Shown here one piece after another: positions 34,125 to 42,613 of a stretch of DNA of 64,000 bases (positions within the stretch are counted from its first letter, which is position 1; each line of letters starts with the position of its first letter). The stretch is from Nocardia mexicana NBRC 108244. GTDB lineage: Bacteria > Actinomycetota > Actinomycetes > Mycobacteriales > Mycobacteriaceae. Where the stretch lies: NCBI RefSeq assembly GCF_001613165.1, contig NZ_BDBV01000080.1, positions 33,812-97,811 on the forward strand, in the 5' to 3' direction. The notes below the pieces were generated by a model that had not been told where the DNA came from, did no database searches, and saw nothing but the letters and a program-made list of their open reading frames with translations. The position numbers were made by a program, and so were the translations under genes.

Positions 34125-34563
34125 CGTCTCGACCTGGCGCACCGAACTCCACGGCTCCCACCGAAGAATGGGCCCGCCGCCGTGGAGGACAGCGCACGGT
34201 CAGTCGGACCGCCTCATGGATGATGAGCCGATCGAAGTTCCGCCCTGGGGCCGTGGACGAGCCCTACGCCGACCGATCACATGCGATCTACGGGACTCGG
34301 GCACGGTATGGCGCGAATGGACGGCGCGCCGTCTCGGACGCTGACGCCCCGCTGCGATCAGGCGGGGGGAGTTGCGGAGTAATTCTCCTGGCCACAGCTG
34401 GGCTGACAGTCGCCGCGTGCGGCCAAGCTGGTGGCGGCTCGCCGCCATCGTACGTAGTCTTGATCTATCTGGGCGAGGGCTGCGGCCAAGCGCCAGTGAC
34501 CGTTGCCGGGGTTGGGAACGGCGCGCCATGACAGGTGCGCTGGGACCTGACCGGAGGTGACGA
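34125..34563. other. Gap without a supported gene
   Basis: About 440 nt between the zinc-finger gene and the AbrB-like gene. Several short frames exist on both strands but none has a ribosome site with plausible composition. The last 20 nt carry GGAGGTGACGA, the ribosome site of the next gene. A promoter for the regulator-recombinase pair is expected here, but I cannot assign one. Confidence 0.5.
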
Positions 34564-35070
34564 ATGCCCGACCACTCTCAACATTTCCGCGGCCGAAGTG
34601 TGCAGGGGCTACCGCTCCCGTCCGTGACCGGCCAGCCACCGACCCATCATTGGACGGCACCACCGCCCACTCGCGGCGCACCACTGCCGATGCCCATCGA
34701 TTTCACCGAGTGTGTGCCGGTGGGCTCCGAATTCCGTTTCGCGGTTTCTGTGATGACCGACAGCGGCAGGCTGGCCACGTCCACGGTCGCCGAGTATCTG
34801 GAATGGCAAGCACGACAACCGGTCTCATTCACGGTGACCAATCGCGTCATCGTTGTCACGCCCGCGGACAGAAAATCCGACTCTCGCCGACTCGACCGGC
34901 GATTACACCTGCGCCTGCCCTCGAACATCCGCCGCGGTGCCCGGATCCGCCCCGGGGATACAGTATTGCTGGTCGCTGTGCGCGATACGGCAGTATTTGC
35001 CGTTTACCCGCCCGATGCGGTCTACCGTGCACTGCACGCCTTTGACGCACGGATCTGGGAGCCCAGGTGA
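34564..35070 (+). CDS. AbrB/SpoVT-like DNA-binding protein, 168 aa
   Basis: The C-terminal half (residues about 100-160) reads LDRRLHLRLPSNIRRGARIR followed by PGDTVLLVAV and FAVYPPDAVYRAL, the pattern of a swapped-hairpin AbrB/MazE-type DNA-binding domain. The N-terminal 42 residues are Pro/His-rich and the middle (FTECVPVGSEFRFAVSVM) may be a second small beta domain. The start at 34564 is supported by GGAGG 6 nt upstream. Its stop overlaps the recombinase GTG (35067-35070), so it is probably co-translated and may act as a regulator or directionality factor for integration. Confidence 0.65.
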   Translation: MPDHSQHFRGRSVQGLPLPSVTGQPPTHHWTAPPPTRGAPLPMPIDFTECVPVGSEFRFAVSVMTDSGRLATSTVAEYLEWQARQPVSFTVTNRVIVVTPADRKSDSRRLDRRLHLRLPSNIRRGARIRPGDTVLLVAVRDTAVFAVYPPDAVYRALHAFDARIWEPR

Positions 35071-36113
35071 CCAGTTCGGAAATCGAGGCGGCCCATCTTC
35101 TGCTGACGCGGCTCGGTATCCGGCCCGAGGATCTCCTGGCTCACACACCTCGCAGCGGCCCCACACCTACTTTCGGCGAATACGTACCGCGTGTCGAGGC
35201 CGCCACCCAGGCCGGTACTGCTCGCACTTACCGCCCGTACTGGCGGCGGCTCGAAACCCAATGGCGCAATCGGAAACTCGATGAGCCGACCGCCCTGGAG
35301 CTGAAGCAGATGGTGGAACAAGCCCGCGAGCAGGCCGTCCCCCGTCGCAACTCCCGGAGCGGCCGGTCGGCCGCCGAACACATGACCGGTGCGATCCGCT
35401 GCGTCTACCGCCACGCCCGCGCAGACGGATACCTGTCCGCCGCAGGCACTCCTGCCGATCACCTCGACCAGCCTCGCCGCCCCGCCAGCTCACGGACGGC
35501 CTTGTCCGATCACCAACTCGCACAGATCAATCACGTTGTCTCCACCACGGGCAACGACCCCAACCTGGACACCCTCATCGTGCGGCTACACATCGAGACC
35601 GCGTGCCGCAGCGGAGGAGCACTCGCACTGCGGCCCGAGGACCTCGAACCCGAGTACTGCCAGATCTGGCTGCGAGAGAAGGATCAGGCCGACCGGTGGC
35701 AGCCAGTCTCCCCCACGCTGATGCGCGCACTCGTCGCACACTGCTCGCGAGGCGTCGACCCCAGTGGGCAGCTCCTGCGCTACCGCAACGGCCGACCGAT
35801 CACCCGGCGACGGTACAACCATCTCTGGGAGCGCGTCGGTCGGCACCTGCCCTGGGCCGCCACGTTGGGGATCTCCGCTCACTGGCTGCGCCACACCACG
35901 CTGACGTGGGTGGAACGCAACTTCGGTTACGCCGTCGCCCGCGCGTTCGCCGGCCACCGCGAGCCGACCGGACACGACGGTCCCACGCTCACTTACGTCC
36001 GTGCTTCCTTGCCCGAGGTGGCGGCCGCACTGTCGGCACTTGTAGGGGAACCCCACCCGCTGGCGGACCCCGTCGAAGGCCCTGCCGCCACGCCGCCTGC
36101 GAAAGGAGTTTGA
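35067..36113 (+). CDS. Tyrosine recombinase (phage-integrase family), 348 aa
   Basis: This enzyme would integrate and excise the element by DNA strand exchange. The catalytic set is visible: Arg181 in ETACRSGGALAL, His272-x-x-Arg275-His276 in HWLRHTTLTWVERNFG, His297 in FAGHREP and Tyr310 in LTYVRAS. The N-terminal about 130 residues hold the core-binding region (FGEYVPRVEAATQAGTARTY). The GTG start overlaps the stop of the AbrB-like gene by 4 nt. A decayed relative lies just downstream. No tRNA-type attachment site is seen on either side in this window. Confidence 0.9.
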   Translation: MTSSEIEAAHLLLTRLGIRPEDLLAHTPRSGPTPTFGEYVPRVEAATQAGTARTYRPYWRRLETQWRNRKLDEPTALELKQMVEQAREQAVPRRNSRSGRSAAEHMTGAIRCVYRHARADGYLSAAGTPADHLDQPRRPASSRTALSDHQLAQINHVVSTTGNDPNLDTLIVRLHIETACRSGGALALRPEDLEPEYCQIWLREKDQADRWQPVSPTLMRALVAHCSRGVDPSGQLLRYRNGRPITRRRYNHLWERVGRHLPWAATLGISAHWLRHTTLTWVERNFGYAVARAFAGHREPTGHDGPTLTYVRASLPEVAAALSALVGEPHPLADPVEGPAATPPAKGV

Positions 36114-36159
36114 CGACAACCGGATTCGCGCGCTTAGATGTACTCGAACCCTCAAGGGT

Positions 36160-36260
36160 GACACCGGTGTCTCCACCGCGTGCAAGAGTCCCCCCTCGCG
36201 CACCTTTCGGTGTCATCGGTGACACATCTGGCGCACGGGTGGTTGAGCGCACTCAACCAC
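36160..36260. promoter_or_regulatory. Cluster of three palindromes downstream of the recombinase
   Basis: GACACCGGTGTC (36160-36171) is a perfect 12-bp palindrome. GTGTCATCGGTGACAC (36210-36225) has 6-bp arms and repeats the GTGTC/GACAC element. GTGGTTGAG (36239-36247) pairs with CTCAACCAC (36252-36260) over a 4-nt loop. They lie between the recombinase stop and the remnant of its second copy. They could be operator or recombinase-binding sites or a terminator stem; none is proven. Confidence 0.45.
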
Positions 36261-36267
36261 GCGGAGG

Positions 36268-36785
36268 TGACCAGTGATGACACGTCTCGGCCTGCAACGA
36301 TTCCCGGCATGGATGCCGGTTGACGACTGTGGGGCTTCGTTCCCCCTTCGCGGCAGAGCGATAACTCCGCCCGTGCGGTAGCCAAACCCACCCGCAAGGC
36401 CTCGCACCGCTACGCGATCCCACCCCACCAGCTGGCCGAGATCTGCACCGTCGCCGCACATTCCGGAAACGATCCGACCTGGACACACTGATCCCGAGCC
36501 TGGACATCGAAACCGCCTGCCATCGCAGCGGCGTCCTCTCCCTACGTCCGCACGATCTCGACCCGGGCGCTGTCTGGTCTGGATCCGTGAAAGGGATGGC
36601 ATCGATCGCTGGCGACTGATCTCCCCTATCCTCGTGCGGCACCTGCAGAACCGAGCCCGCGGCCTCCGCGCGCCGCAATCCGGGCGTCTCCTGCGCGACC
36701 GCAACGGCAAAACCCATCACCGGCCGCCGCTACGACCACCTCTGGGCCCGCATCGGTGAAGAACTGCCCTGGATCGCAGCCCACC
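36268..36785 (+). pseudogene. Decayed second tyrosine recombinase
   Basis: Pieces of a recombinase related to the intact one appear in different plus-strand frames. From about 36410: HQLAEICTVAAHSGNDP; then LDTLIPSLDIETAC and HRSGVLSLRPHDLD; then CLVWIRERDGIDRWRLISPI and GRLLRDRNGK; and finally RRYDHLWARIGEELPW. The intact protein has HQLAQINHVVSTTGNDP, LDTLIVRLHIETACRSGG, RRYNHLWERVGRHLPW in the same order. At least three frame changes separate them, and the His-Arg-His and Tyr regions are missing. The 5' edge is uncertain; GTGACCAGT at 36268 matches the intact gene's start. Confidence 0.75.
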
Positions 36786-36822
36786 ACCGCAGATCGGCTC
36801 TCGGGTCCGCCGCAGCCGCACC

Positions 36823-36860
36823 GTGCGCACGCGTTCTTCTGGTGCGCACACGTTCTTCTG
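36823..36860. repeat. Tandem 19-bp repeat, two copies
   Basis: GTGCGCACGCGTTCTTCTG at 36823-36841 is followed directly by a copy with one change (36842-36860). It lies at the 3' edge of the decayed recombinase and may be a scar of recombination or slippage. Confidence 0.6.
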
Positions 36861-36997
36861 GAGTGTGCTGGCGGCATCTGAGACCGTGAGCGTCACCGGA
36901 GGCGCCGTACACGCATCCTGCACATCCCGTCCGCACCGACCGGTGCCGCCGTCGCGATCGTGCCGCAAACCCGCCCTGCTCAAATCGGTGGATGGCG

Positions 36998-37309
36998 TCA
37001 CCGTCCCGCTGCGCACCCACAACCACACGACCCGCCGAACCGACGCATGATCGGAACGTCGACCCAGTGATATATCGCTGCGGGGGCGGCGACAGATAGC
37101 CCGAGGCAGAGCACGGCGCATGCGAGCCATCCGAGGAAGCCGAATTGTCGGCATGCGAGCACCAATCTGGTGACCATGACCATGACGGGGAACTGGATCA
37201 GACAGAACGCGAAGGATATGTTGCCGAGCCAGACCATCGGGCGGGTGGAATTGAGGTGGGAGATTCCTTGCCGAATTTCAGTGCGGACGAATTCGGCTGA
37301 GTCATTCAT
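36998..37309 (-). pseudogene. C-terminal fragment of an acyltransferase-3 family membrane protein
   Basis: About 103 codons read PMVWLGNISFAFCLIQFPVM, then a second hydrophobic helix, then AAIYHWVDVPIMRRFG. These are the last two membrane helices and end signature of OafA-type acyltransferases, which are normally about 350-400 aa; the first two thirds are absent. The frame can start at the ATG of MNDSAEFV (37309), which shares TGATG with the stop of the DUF4190-like gene. It is probably a truncated leftover of the chromosome broken by insertion of mobile DNA. Confidence 0.6.
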
Positions 37310-37617
37310 CAGTAGAGGTAAACCAGCACCTGGGTCGCCGCACCGAGACTCTCCGCTGTCCCACCATTGGTCGCCGATATCACACCGACCACGACACCGG
37401 CTACGGTCCACACCACCGTTGCAATCATACCGGCAATCGCCATGCCGCGTCCCTTCTCACCTCTCTTCCTGATCTGACTCAGCGAGATGAATCCTAGAAT
37501 CAATGGAATCAGACAGAATCCGAGCAATCCCGTGATCAGGGTGATGATCGCCAGTGTGTTCGTTTTCTCCTGGAATGCGACAAAGCCGGGGTGCGAGCCC
37601 TGGGCATAACCGTTCAT
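37309..37617 (-). CDS. DUF4190-like small membrane protein, 102 aa
   Basis: The start MNGYAQGSHPG at 37617 gives a short polar N-terminus and two transmembrane helices (LAIITLITGLLGFCLIPLIL and GMAIAGMIATVVWTVAGVVV) separated by FISLSQIRKRGEKGRG, the signature loop of DUF4190 proteins. The function of that family is unknown. The ribosome site is weak. The stop overlaps the ATG of the acyltransferase fragment as TGATG. It stands alone on the edge of the mobile region. Confidence 0.7.
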   Translation of the reverse strand: MNGYAQGSHPGFVAFQEKTNTLAIITLITGLLGFCLIPLILGFISLSQIRKRGEKGRGMAIAGMIATVVWTVAGVVVGVISATNGGTAESLGAATQVLVYLY

Positions 37618-37832
37618 CTTACAACAACCGTCTCTTTCATATTCTGCACGACCGATCGTGCGATACCCGACTGTCGGGTTCGTCAAGACAGGATCTCTCA
37701 CAAACTATGACCAAACCGTGACGGGCGGCCCGGAATCGCAGTTCGTCGCCCGCGAGGCGAACCCGGCGACAACCCGGCCCGGGAACCGAGCGGAATTGCA
37801 TTCATCGGTGATCGGATTCGCGATGTAGCGGT

Positions 37833-40388
37833 CTACGAGCGGGGTTTGGATGGCTTCGGCGTGCTCCCGTCGCCTCCCAGCCATACCTGCGCGTCCGGTG
37901 CCGTCGGCGCCGCGAATCGGCCGGGCATCGTGATCTGTGGGGTGACCCGCTTAGGACGCGCCTTGGCCTTCAGATCGGTCGCGTCGGCCAGGACCGATTC
38001 GGGAGCACGACCGTACTCGTCCACCTGCTGCGCGGCCTGACGCCCGCGTTCCTCGTGGTCGGCGGCCACGTCACGGAGATTGTCAGCTTCGAGGCGCAGG
38101 CGCTGCGCTGTCGCATCGTCACCCGCGGTGTGCGCCGCCTCTGCCGCGCGGTCCTTTCGATCGGCCTCCGCGCGTAACTCCGCTGCACGCTTCGGCCGCT
38201 CGACCGCGTCGATGCGCGCCTGCTGCTCGGCGCGCTGCTGCTCAGCGTGCTGGTCGGCCATTCTTCGCCGATCAATCGCCGTCTCCCTTAGGTTGCGGAT
38301 CAGCTGCTCTTCGGGCGTACCGGGCGGCGCCGCGCGATACGCCTCCTCCGCGCGACGGGCCCGCTGCTCCGCCGCGACAGCGCGACGCTCATATTCCGCC
38401 GCCCCGTCCCGTTGCTCGATCGCCGCCTGCGCTCGCTGCTCCTCGATCCGCCGCTGTGCGAGTTGATCACGCAGTTGCTGAGCCTGCTCCTGCCTGCGGT
38501 CGGCGATCGCCTGAGCCTTGTCGGCGTCACGACCGACCTCGACGGCACGTCGATTCGACAGCGCCGCCCGATTTTCCAGGTCTCGGGCATGCCGGTCCGC
38601 CGCCACCGCGTGCCCTTTCGCCGTAGGTTCCCTATCCCTTGCCCTGCCAACGTTCTCCTCCAGCACTCGGGCTTGCTCCCGCGCTCCTGCGGCCTCTTGC
38701 TCGGCCTCCCGCTGCTCGCGCTCCATCCTGGGCCGTCGAGGATCTTCCGCGTCCAGGGCCCGGGTGCGCCCATCGATATCGGCGACCTTTCGTTCCAGGC
38801 TGTCCGCATCCGTGCGTGCGGCGGCGGCGTTCCGTTCCTGGGCGGTCGCTCGGTCGTTCAGGTCGTTCCACGCTCGCACGCGCCGATCCGCCTCGGCGCG
38901 TGCATCGCCCGCCGCCGCCGTGTCGCGATCGGCCTGTGTCCCCGCCACGGCTGCCTCCTGTCGACGCTGGTCCGCGGTGTTCTGAGCATCGGTGGCGGCC
39001 TGCTTCGGGCGGTCCTGGACAAGCCGGGCCTGCTCGTCTGCCACTTGCTGGGCTCGCTCGGCGCGGTCCTGGAGCGCCTGTGTCCGCTCATCCGCCTGCA
39101 CCGCTCGCTGTTCCTTGATTCCCGCGGTCACGTTCGCCTCGTGCGCCCGCAGCTCGGCGCCGTCCAGATGCCGCAGTTCATCGGCCGTCCTCCGGGCCTG
39201 ATTCGCCTCTTCTCGCCGGAAATTCGAATGGTCCTGGGCCTGGCGAGCCTGTCGCGACTGCGCCTCGGCGGTCTCGCGGGAGTACCGCGCCGCGCCGTCG
39301 CCGCCCGGCGACATCTCGGTCATGCCGAGTGCCTTTCGCACTGGACCCGGCAACATGCTCTGGCCTCTGAAGGTGCGACCGTACGACACTGGATTCAAAG
39401 GATTCTTCGCCGACGGCGACAGCTGCCGAGCCGTGAAACCGCCGCGGACACCGCCGACGAGGGCACTGCGCCCCGCACCACCCACGTAGCCGTGCGGGCC
39501 GCCAAAACTCCCCGCCCAGTCTCCGGTCCACGCGCCGGAGACGAAGTTACCCGTCAGGGTGCTCGACAGACCCGCCATGGCCCCGACCGTCACACCACGA
39601 GCGAACGGCATCCCTCGCACATCGCCGATTTCTTTGCCCGCGAACTTGTTCAGCGCCGCCCCACCGTACTTGTCGAACGCCTTGCCGGTGTAGTTGGCGG
39701 TGAACCGGGACGCCACACTGCCGAGCCCGCCCGCGACCGCCGAGATGCCCACCTGGGTGCCGTCGATGTGCTTGCGGTGGCCCTTCGCGATCTGGATGCC
39801 CTGCACCAGCAGATCGAGCCCGGTCGCGACCGCCACGCCCTCGACCGCTCGCATCGTGTAGGTCCCGAACACCTTGGCTGCGGCCTTCGACATCACGCTC
39901 TCGGCGATTCGAGCGATCAGGCCGACGATACGATCCGTGAGAAGCCTGATCCAGGACCGGGTCGCGGCGATCGCGGCCGCCTGAGCCACGGGCGCGGTCG
40001 GTGGAAACCTCCAAGCCCAGAAGATCTCGATAGCCAAGGTGACCAGCGAGATGATGATCATGAGCTTGGCAGCCTCGATCTGCGTGGCCGTATCGAAGGC
40101 GCCGTCCGACACCTGCTGCATGGATTCGGCCAGGGCGGCCACAGACTGGTCGCCGGTGATCAGTTGGTCGAACAGTGCCGCCATCGCGTCGGCGCCCTGG
40201 CCTGCGGAATACGCCGACCCGGTTGCTTCCCGGGCGATCAGAAGCTCGTCGGTCAGCTCCCTCACCGCCGCTGCGGCTTCCTCCCACGCCTCGGCGACGC
40301 CGAACAGCGCATCCTCGTCACCGTCGGGCCACTCCGCGCCCGCGACCCAGCCCAGCCAGCGCAATTCCGGGGGCAGATACAGCGACAT
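37833..40388 (-). CDS. CpnT-like N-terminal domain protein with long coiled-coil region, 851 aa
   Basis: Residues 1-110 are a WXG100_2/CpnT-like domain: LRWLGWVAGAEWPDGDEDAL, then helices typical of ESX-exported proteins. Residues about 105-330 hold hydrophobic helices and a Gly-rich part (ISLVTLAIEIFWAWRFPPTA, GTQVGISAVAGGLGSVASRF). Residues about 370-800 are a highly charged Ala/Arg/Glu/Gln coiled coil with no enzymatic motif. The end has RPKR, then ITMPGRFAAPTAP and W, a block also present in the 1461-aa protein. It is presumably exported by type VII secretion, as a structural or delivery protein; no toxin domain is recognised. Unlike the two other CpnT-like genes it has no YbaB partner in front. 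Confidence 0.8.
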   Translation of the reverse strand: MSLYLPPELRWLGWVAGAEWPDGDEDALFGVAEAWEEAAAAVRELTDELLIAREATGSAYSAGQGADAMAALFDQLITGDQSVAALAESMQQVSDGAFDTATQIEAAKLMIIISLVTLAIEIFWAWRFPPTAPVAQAAAIAATRSWIRLLTDRIVGLIARIAESVMSKAAAKVFGTYTMRAVEGVAVATGLDLLVQGIQIAKGHRKHIDGTQVGISAVAGGLGSVASRFTANYTGKAFDKYGGAALNKFAGKEIGDVRGMPFARGVTVGAMAGLSSTLTGNFVSGAWTGDWAGSFGGPHGYVGGAGRSALVGGVRGGFTARQLSPSAKNPLNPVSYGRTFRGQSMLPGPVRKALGMTEMSPGGDGAARYSRETAEAQSRQARQAQDHSNFRREEANQARRTADELRHLDGAELRAHEANVTAGIKEQRAVQADERTQALQDRAERAQQVADEQARLVQDRPKQAATDAQNTADQRRQEAAVAGTQADRDTAAAGDARAEADRRVRAWNDLNDRATAQERNAAAARTDADSLERKVADIDGRTRALDAEDPRRPRMEREQREAEQEAAGAREQARVLEENVGRARDREPTAKGHAVAADRHARDLENRAALSNRRAVEVGRDADKAQAIADRRQEQAQQLRDQLAQRRIEEQRAQAAIEQRDGAAEYERRAVAAEQRARRAEEAYRAAPPGTPEEQLIRNLRETAIDRRRMADQHAEQQRAEQQARIDAVERPKRAAELRAEADRKDRAAEAAHTAGDDATAQRLRLEADNLRDVAADHEERGRQAAQQVDEYGRAPESVLADATDLKAKARPKRVTPQITMPGRFAAPTAPDAQVWLGGDGSTPKPSKPRS

Positions 40389-40872
40389 CCGCGCCTACCG
40401 ATGCCGGTCTGCGGTCGATCGCCGAGAAACATCGAAAGTCGGCGCATCAAGCCCTTCCCTCGGTGCTGCCGCATCCGCCCATGAGAACTCGTCAATCAAC
40501 CTCAATTTCACAGACACAGATATAAGAAACTGTGCGAAGATGAATTCGAGGTGACTTACCAGGAAAGCGATTACGGCATTTCCGCAATATCTATCACTCG
40601 CGGTTAGCGTCTACCTCACACAGCCAACGGCGCGCAATTACGACGGCATACGCCCGTCAGGAAATCAGCAGACAGGCGGCACCGCAACTGAGCTACTTGA
40701 CACGTGGTTATGCCGCCCAGCCGCCGGTAAAGAAGGGCTAACCGTACTGACCAGATCGCGGCGGCGATATCGCGTTCCCGGTGCTGAGTACGAAAGCCGC
40801 GATGATTACCGCCGCCATGGTGCGGTAATCATCGAACCCCTGCGGCTCGTCTGGATCCGAGCCCCCATACGG
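40389..40872. other. Gap without a supported gene
   Basis: About 480 nt of comparatively A+T-rich sequence between the 851-aa gene and the small secreted protein. I see no frame with start signal and sensible composition and no RNA gene. It probably contains the promoter of the 851-aa gene near its left end. Confidence 0.5.
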
Positions 40873-41241
40873 TCAGTAGCGATCGCGGTCGCGATCACGC
40901 TGAAGTTCACGCTGGTTGTCGAGCAGCTGCTGTAGATCGGTCTTGGCATCGGCACGCCAGAGCACGGGGTTGGCGCCGGGCCCGCACTCGAAGGTGATGT
41001 GGGTGGTGCTATGGGGGTCCATGCGCTGATCCCGCGGCGCGATGAGCACCAGGTTGGTACACAAGCCCAGCACGTCCGTGGTGGCGGGGCCAGGGTCGTT
41101 GTTGACGCACTCGACCTCGAGCCTCGATCCCACCGGCTGAGGGTTGCAGAATGCGGAGCCGGCCGCATGGACGTCACCGGCTGCGAACAGTCCGGCCACG
41201 AGCGCACCACCGGTCAGCGTGGCGATTGGCAAGAATCTCAT
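40873..41241 (-). CDS. Small secreted protein, 122 aa
   Basis: The start MRFLPIATL at 41241 gives a clear Sec signal peptide (LPIATLTGGALVAGLFAAGD, cleavage near VHA-A). The mature protein has four Cys (FCNP, VECVNND, LCTNLVL, FECGPG), which suggests two disulfides, and a beta-rich body ending in a charged QRELQRDRDRDRY tail. The function is not recognised. It follows the ESX-related genes on the same strand with a 175-nt gap, so membership of that operon is uncertain. Confidence 0.65.
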   Translation of the reverse strand: MRFLPIATLTGGALVAGLFAAGDVHAAGSAFCNPQPVGSRLEVECVNNDPGPATTDVLGLCTNLVLIAPRDQRMDPHSTTHITFECGPGANPVLWRADAKTDLQQLLDNQRELQRDRDRDRY

Positions 41242-41416
41242 GACCGCCAATCTACGAAGCACCGATAAGCGCGAGATAATCGTTCGATAATCACTCTCCG
41301 AACAAGTCACCGGCGGATCCGATGCCGTCGGGCCGACTGTGCATCGTAGCCGCTCTCAACCTCGATCGATTGGCGATACCGCCACCATGCCGGGAAGGGC
41401 GACCACAGCCGGGGGG

Positions 41417-41755
41417 CTACGTCCGACGACCGGGAGATCGAAACCCGCGGACGTTGTCACCCTCCTGCTTTTCCAGCTTGATCACGGCTCCCTTCTGGCC
41501 GTCTGCGAACTCATCGAGCGTCTTCCGCATATTCTGGATGCCCTCCATCAGATTGTCGCGAGCCTTCTTGTAGCCGTTCTCGCCGTCGGCGAATTTCTTT
41601 CCGAACGCGTCGTCTCCCCACGGAGCCGCCTTTGTGTCCAGCGCGATACTCAGATTGCCGAGGACCGATTCGATATCGTCACCGATCTGTTCGGTCTTTG
41701 CGGCCGCATTCTCCAACTGCACAGTATCGACCTCCAGTCGCCGTTTTCCTGTCAT
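41417..41755 (-). CDS. WXG100-family (EsxA/EsxB-like) protein, 112 aa
   Basis: A small helical-hairpin protein of the type VII secretion family. LENAAAKTEQIGDDIESVLG forms the first helix, the turn has APWGDDAFG in place of the usual WxG, and FADGENGYKKARDNLMEGIQ starts the second. Such proteins are exported as dimers, often with a partner. It lies next to an EspG gene and downstream of ESX substrates. The residues after about 90 are polar and Arg/Gly-rich. No EccC-type ATPase is in the window, so it must use a system encoded elsewhere. Confidence 0.75.
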   Translation of the reverse strand: MTGKRRLEVDTVQLENAAAKTEQIGDDIESVLGNLSIALDTKAAPWGDDAFGKKFADGENGYKKARDNLMEGIQNMRKTLDEFADGQKGAVIKLEKQEGDNVRGFRSPGRRT

Positions 41756-41824
41756 ATATTTCTCACCCTTTCATCGGAGAATTAGCTGTATTGCGAGCAA
41801 AATAGTCGGAGTCCCCACGGTGCG

Positions 41825-42613
41825 CTACCAGTCAACGGGCTCCCAATGTGTTTCCAATCGGCGCATCATCTGTTCGATATCGACGTCGAGCATCCGTGTC
41901 AGCTGAGCCGCGCTGGTGCCGCATGCCACCGGTCGCGCGTCCCCCGCGATCACGTAGCGGCCGTCGCCTGAAATGTCGCGCCACTTCCGCCTCGTCTGCG
42001 CGATGCCGCGCGGCCCAAACTTGCTGTGTCCCTGAGTGACGGTGATCGTGCCGGTGCGCTCGGCACGGGTGCGCAGGAACGATCGGCTGCGGGCCTCGAC
42101 CGAATCCTCGAGGTCGTCTTTGATCCAGCTGCCGGAGCGTGGAATTCCGCCATGATCCGTGATCAGCTCGATCTCCGCCGATCTGCCAGGTTTCACCTCG
42201 GGCAATACGCCGACTACCGCCTCCGCCAGAGCCCTGGGGTCACATTCGGCGACCGTGTAGCCGCCGCTGTGCCACTGCGTTCGGCCTGGCTTCTGATTGA
42301 TCACGTACGCCCGCGTGGCCCGGCGCATCGCGTGCATCCGTATCCGTCGCTTCGGGTCCTCCATGTCCCGTTCATCCCAGCCGTGCACCCGGAGATACAC
42401 CTCGGGTGCGCGCAGCGCTTCGACCACGCCGTTGAAGTCGCCGGTGAGGCGCCTTTCCAACCGCTGCCATGTCTCGAGTCTGGCCTTGTCGTACTCGCTG
42501 CTCAACTCGATGTCGGTCGTGAATACGAGCGGGGGCGGCATTCGTCCCTCGCGATAGCGATCACACACCACTTTGAACTCGAGGTCGGTGAACTCCCAGA
42601 TACGACCGCTCAC
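41825..42613 (-). CDS. espG: EspG-family type VII secretion chaperone, 262 aa
   Basis: A cytosolic chaperone that binds PE/PPE- or WXG-type substrates before ESX export. The N-terminus IWEFTDLEFKVVCDRYREGR and the later TGTITVTQGHSKF and WRDISGDGRYVIAGD follow the EspG pattern, and length and layout match. The GTG start overlaps the stop of the 615-aa substrate (GTGA at 42613), so substrate and chaperone are translationally coupled, as expected for a dedicated pair. Specificity is inferred from this coupling only. Confidence 0.8.
   Translation of the reverse strand: MSGRIWEFTDLEFKVVCDRYREGRMPPPLVFTTDIELSSEYDKARLETWQRLERRLTGDFNGVVEALRAPEVYLRVHGWDERDMEDPKRRIRMHAMRRATRAYVINQKPGRTQWHSGGYTVAECDPRALAEAVVGVLPEVKPGRSAEIELITDHGGIPRSGSWIKDDLEDSVEARSRSFLRTRAERTGTITVTQGHSKFGPRGIAQTRRKWRDISGDGRYVIAGDARPVACGTSAAQLTRMLDVDIEQMMRRLETHWEPVDW

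Noticed and set aside
34142..34531. Short frames between the zinc-finger and AbrB-like genes
   Set aside because: No start signal and no plausible protein composition on either strand.
36114..36267. tRNA-type attachment site next to the recombinase
   Set aside because: Palindromes are present but no cloverleaf or CCA end can be drawn.
38412..40484. A 690-codon open frame on the plus strand
   Set aside because: It is antisense to the CpnT-like 851-aa gene, whose frame has a recognisable domain and sensible composition. High G+C keeps the complementary frame open.
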